A DNA stretch of 18,018 nt from Polyrhizophydium stewartii (lineage: Eukaryota; Chytridiomycota; Chytridiomycetes; Rhizophydiales): the NCBI GenBank assembly GCA_027604665.1, contig JADGIZ010000253.1, positions 1 to 18,018 on the forward strand, read 5' to 3'. Positions 16,959-18,018 of this stretch are shown in pieces. Within the stretch, counting starts at the first letter, position 1. Each line of letters opens with the position of its first letter. The notes beneath the pieces were generated by a model. It did no database searches and was not told the origin of the DNA. It saw only the letters and a program-made list of their open reading frames with translations. The position numbers were made by a program, and so were the translations under genes.

Positions 16959-17801
16959 ATGCCGAAATCCTCCCGTCTCTTCGTCCAACTGGGCCGGCAC
17001 GCGGTGCCGCTGACGGCGGGCCACGGCGCGCTGGAGCCGCTGTTGCCTGCGGTGCTCGAGTTCCGGCCGTTCCAGCAGTGGGCGGCGCGGCTCGGGCGGC
17101 AGCTGGAGCGGCCGATGGGGTCGCGGGTCGAGGTGCGCGGCGTCCGAGTCAGCGACGTGGACATGTTTGGGCGGCGCATCGGGTTCGTCAAGTTCACGGC
17201 GGGCATCCGCTGGGCCGAGGACGGCAAGCCGCTGCCGGGCATCGTCTTCTGCCGCGGCGGGGCCGTTGCGGTGCTGCTGATCGTGCGGCCGAGCGACGCG
17301 GCGGCCGCCGTTGCCGACCAAGGCGGCAACGACGACGACAGCTGGGTCGTGCTGACGGTACAGCCGCGCCTGCCGGTTGCGCTGCTCGAAGACCCGGCGC
17401 TGCCAGCGGGCATGCTTGACGGGGACTCCAACTTTGCCGGCGTGGCGGCCAAGGAGCTCGAGGAGGAGTGCGGCATCCGCATGACGGCCGAGGATCTGGT
17501 GGATCTGACGTCGTTCCGCACGCTGGACGAGGGCGACGACGAAGGCGCGGGCGTAGACGAGACGGGGCTGTTCCCGAGCGCGGGCGGATGCGACGAGTTC
17601 ATCCGGCTATTTCTGTGCGAGAAGCGGCTGCCGCTCGCCCAGATCCGCGAGCTCGAGGGCCGCGAGGCCGGGCTGCGCGACGAGGGCGAGCGCATCCGGG
17701 TCAAGCTTGTGCGGCTGCGGGACCTGTGGCGGTCGACGCGGGACATGAAGGCGCTGGCCGCGCTGGCGCTGTACGGCATTCGGCGCGGCGGCGCGGCGTG
17801 A
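16959..17801 (+). CDS. Nudix sugar-nucleotide diphosphatase (NUDX14-like), single exon
   Basis: It is expected to hydrolyse nucleoside-diphosphate sugars (ADP- or UDP-glucose type) to NMP and sugar 1-phosphate in the cytosol. The ATG at 16959 opens a 280-residue intronless frame. A Nudix box is at residues 151-173: G151 starts it, and K165-E166-L167-x-E169-E170-x-G172-I173 forms the catalytic helix. The preceding PAGMLDG and the replacement of the first box Glu resemble plant NUDX14 (PAGMLD) and vertebrate NUDT14 more than MutT-type enzymes. Upstream, VEVRGVRVSDVDMFGRRIGFVKF and GIVFCRGGAVAVLLIV fit the N-terminal beta domain, and TVQPRLPV lies before the box. The C-terminal DEFIRLFLCEK and IRVKLVRLRDLW match the family. 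The Gly/Asp-rich loops at about 175-205 may be lineage inserts. Confidence 0.9.
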   Translation: MPKSSRLFVQLGRHAVPLTAGHGALEPLLPAVLEFRPFQQWAARLGRQLERPMGSRVEVRGVRVSDVDMFGRRIGFVKFTAGIRWAEDGKPLPGIVFCRGGAVAVLLIVRPSDAAAAVADQGGNDDDSWVVLTVQPRLPVALLEDPALPAGMLDGDSNFAGVAAKELEEECGIRMTAEDLVDLTSFRTLDEGDDEGAGVDETGLFPSAGGCDEFIRLFLCEKRLPLAQIRELEGREAGLRDEGERIRVKLVRLRDLWRSTRDMKALAALALYGIRRGGAA

Positions 17802-17923
17802 GGGCCGCGCCTGCGATGCGATGCCTGCCGGCCGGGGGACGCGGCCCACAGCCCCGCGGTCGTCAGGACGTGCTGGCAGGCTGCCGAAGGCGGCCGAACG
17901 TGGTTCCCCGTCAAACCGCCCAC

Positions 17924-18018
17924 ATGAAGGCTGCTGCCGTGCTGCTCTCGCTTGGTGCGTCCCCCCCCCCGCCCGCTGTTGCGGCGCGCGTGCCCGTCGC
18001 AGGCCGCCGGTGGGGCTG
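17924..18018 (+). CDS. Possible first exon of a secreted-protein gene (3'-partial)
   Basis: ATG at 17924 codes MKAAAVLLSL, a signal-peptide-like start, and reaches a good donor (cttg|gtgcgt) at 17955 after 31 nt. The rest would be intron running off the window, beginning with a C10 run. The call rests on this short stretch alone. It follows the Nudix stop by 122 bp on the same strand. Confidence 0.3.
   Translation, partial: MKAAAVLLSLGASPPPPAVAARVPVAGRRWG

Noticed and set aside
16823..17923. N-terminal extension of the LisH-WD40 frame to 17923 on the minus strand
   Set aside because: That part is a Ser/Arg-rich shadow of the Nudix gene on the plus strand. The LisH protein starts well at 16822.
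1..18018. tRNA, rRNA, CRISPR arrays or prokaryotic operon signals
   Set aside because: None was seen by eye, and the intron-bearing genes show that the DNA is eukaryotic.

Overview
The window is eukaryotic nuclear DNA: GC-rich, with compact genes broken by many short introns (about 55-95 nt) that mostly begin GTGCGT/GTGAGT, carry a CTGAC/CTAAC branch site and end in CAG/TAG. An axonemal inner-arm dynein subunit (DNALI1/p28) beside fungal-style genes points to a flagellated (zoosporic) fungus, most likely Chytridiomycota. A Rhizophydiales species such as Polyrhizophydium would fit, but I cannot confirm this from the sequence.

Layout. (1) 1-1362 +, CDC20, the APC/C activator, open at its 5' end. 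(2) 1579-6645 +, a 1404-residue, largely disordered Ser/Ala/Gln-rich protein that I do not recognise. (3) 6734-11374 +, a gene of roughly 20 exons: a disordered N-terminus, an MLKL/HeLo-like helical-bundle domain, a pseudokinase without the HRD and DFG aspartates, then plant-type leucine-rich repeats coded one per exon with all introns in phase 2. (4) 11883-13127 +, DNALI1. (5) 13197-15088 +, a membrane-anchored alpha/beta-hydrolase (HSL/BD-FAE-like esterase). (6) 16822-15345 -, a LisH-WD40 protein. (7) 16959-17801 +, a Nudix sugar-nucleotide diphosphatase (NUDX14-like), divergent from gene 6 across 136 bp. (8) From 17924 +, possibly the first exon of a secreted-protein gene, cut by the window end.

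Most genes are unrelated housekeeping or flagellar genes and form no operon-like unit. The stand-out is gene 3. It joins an executioner-type membrane-active bundle (as in necroptosis MLKL, fungal HELLP and plant MLKLs), a pseudokinase switch and a plant-receptor-like LRR sensor in one polypeptide. This is the layout expected of a single-protein immune or cell-death receptor. Its seventh LRR exon is 73 nt and carries a one-base frameshift at an A6 run. Removing that one excess base makes the total length of all proposed exons divide by three and end at the TAG at 11372. The locus is therefore either freshly broken or carries a sequence error.

All exon boundaries were placed by eye from reading frame, splice-site pattern and family similarity. 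No search or RNA evidence was available.
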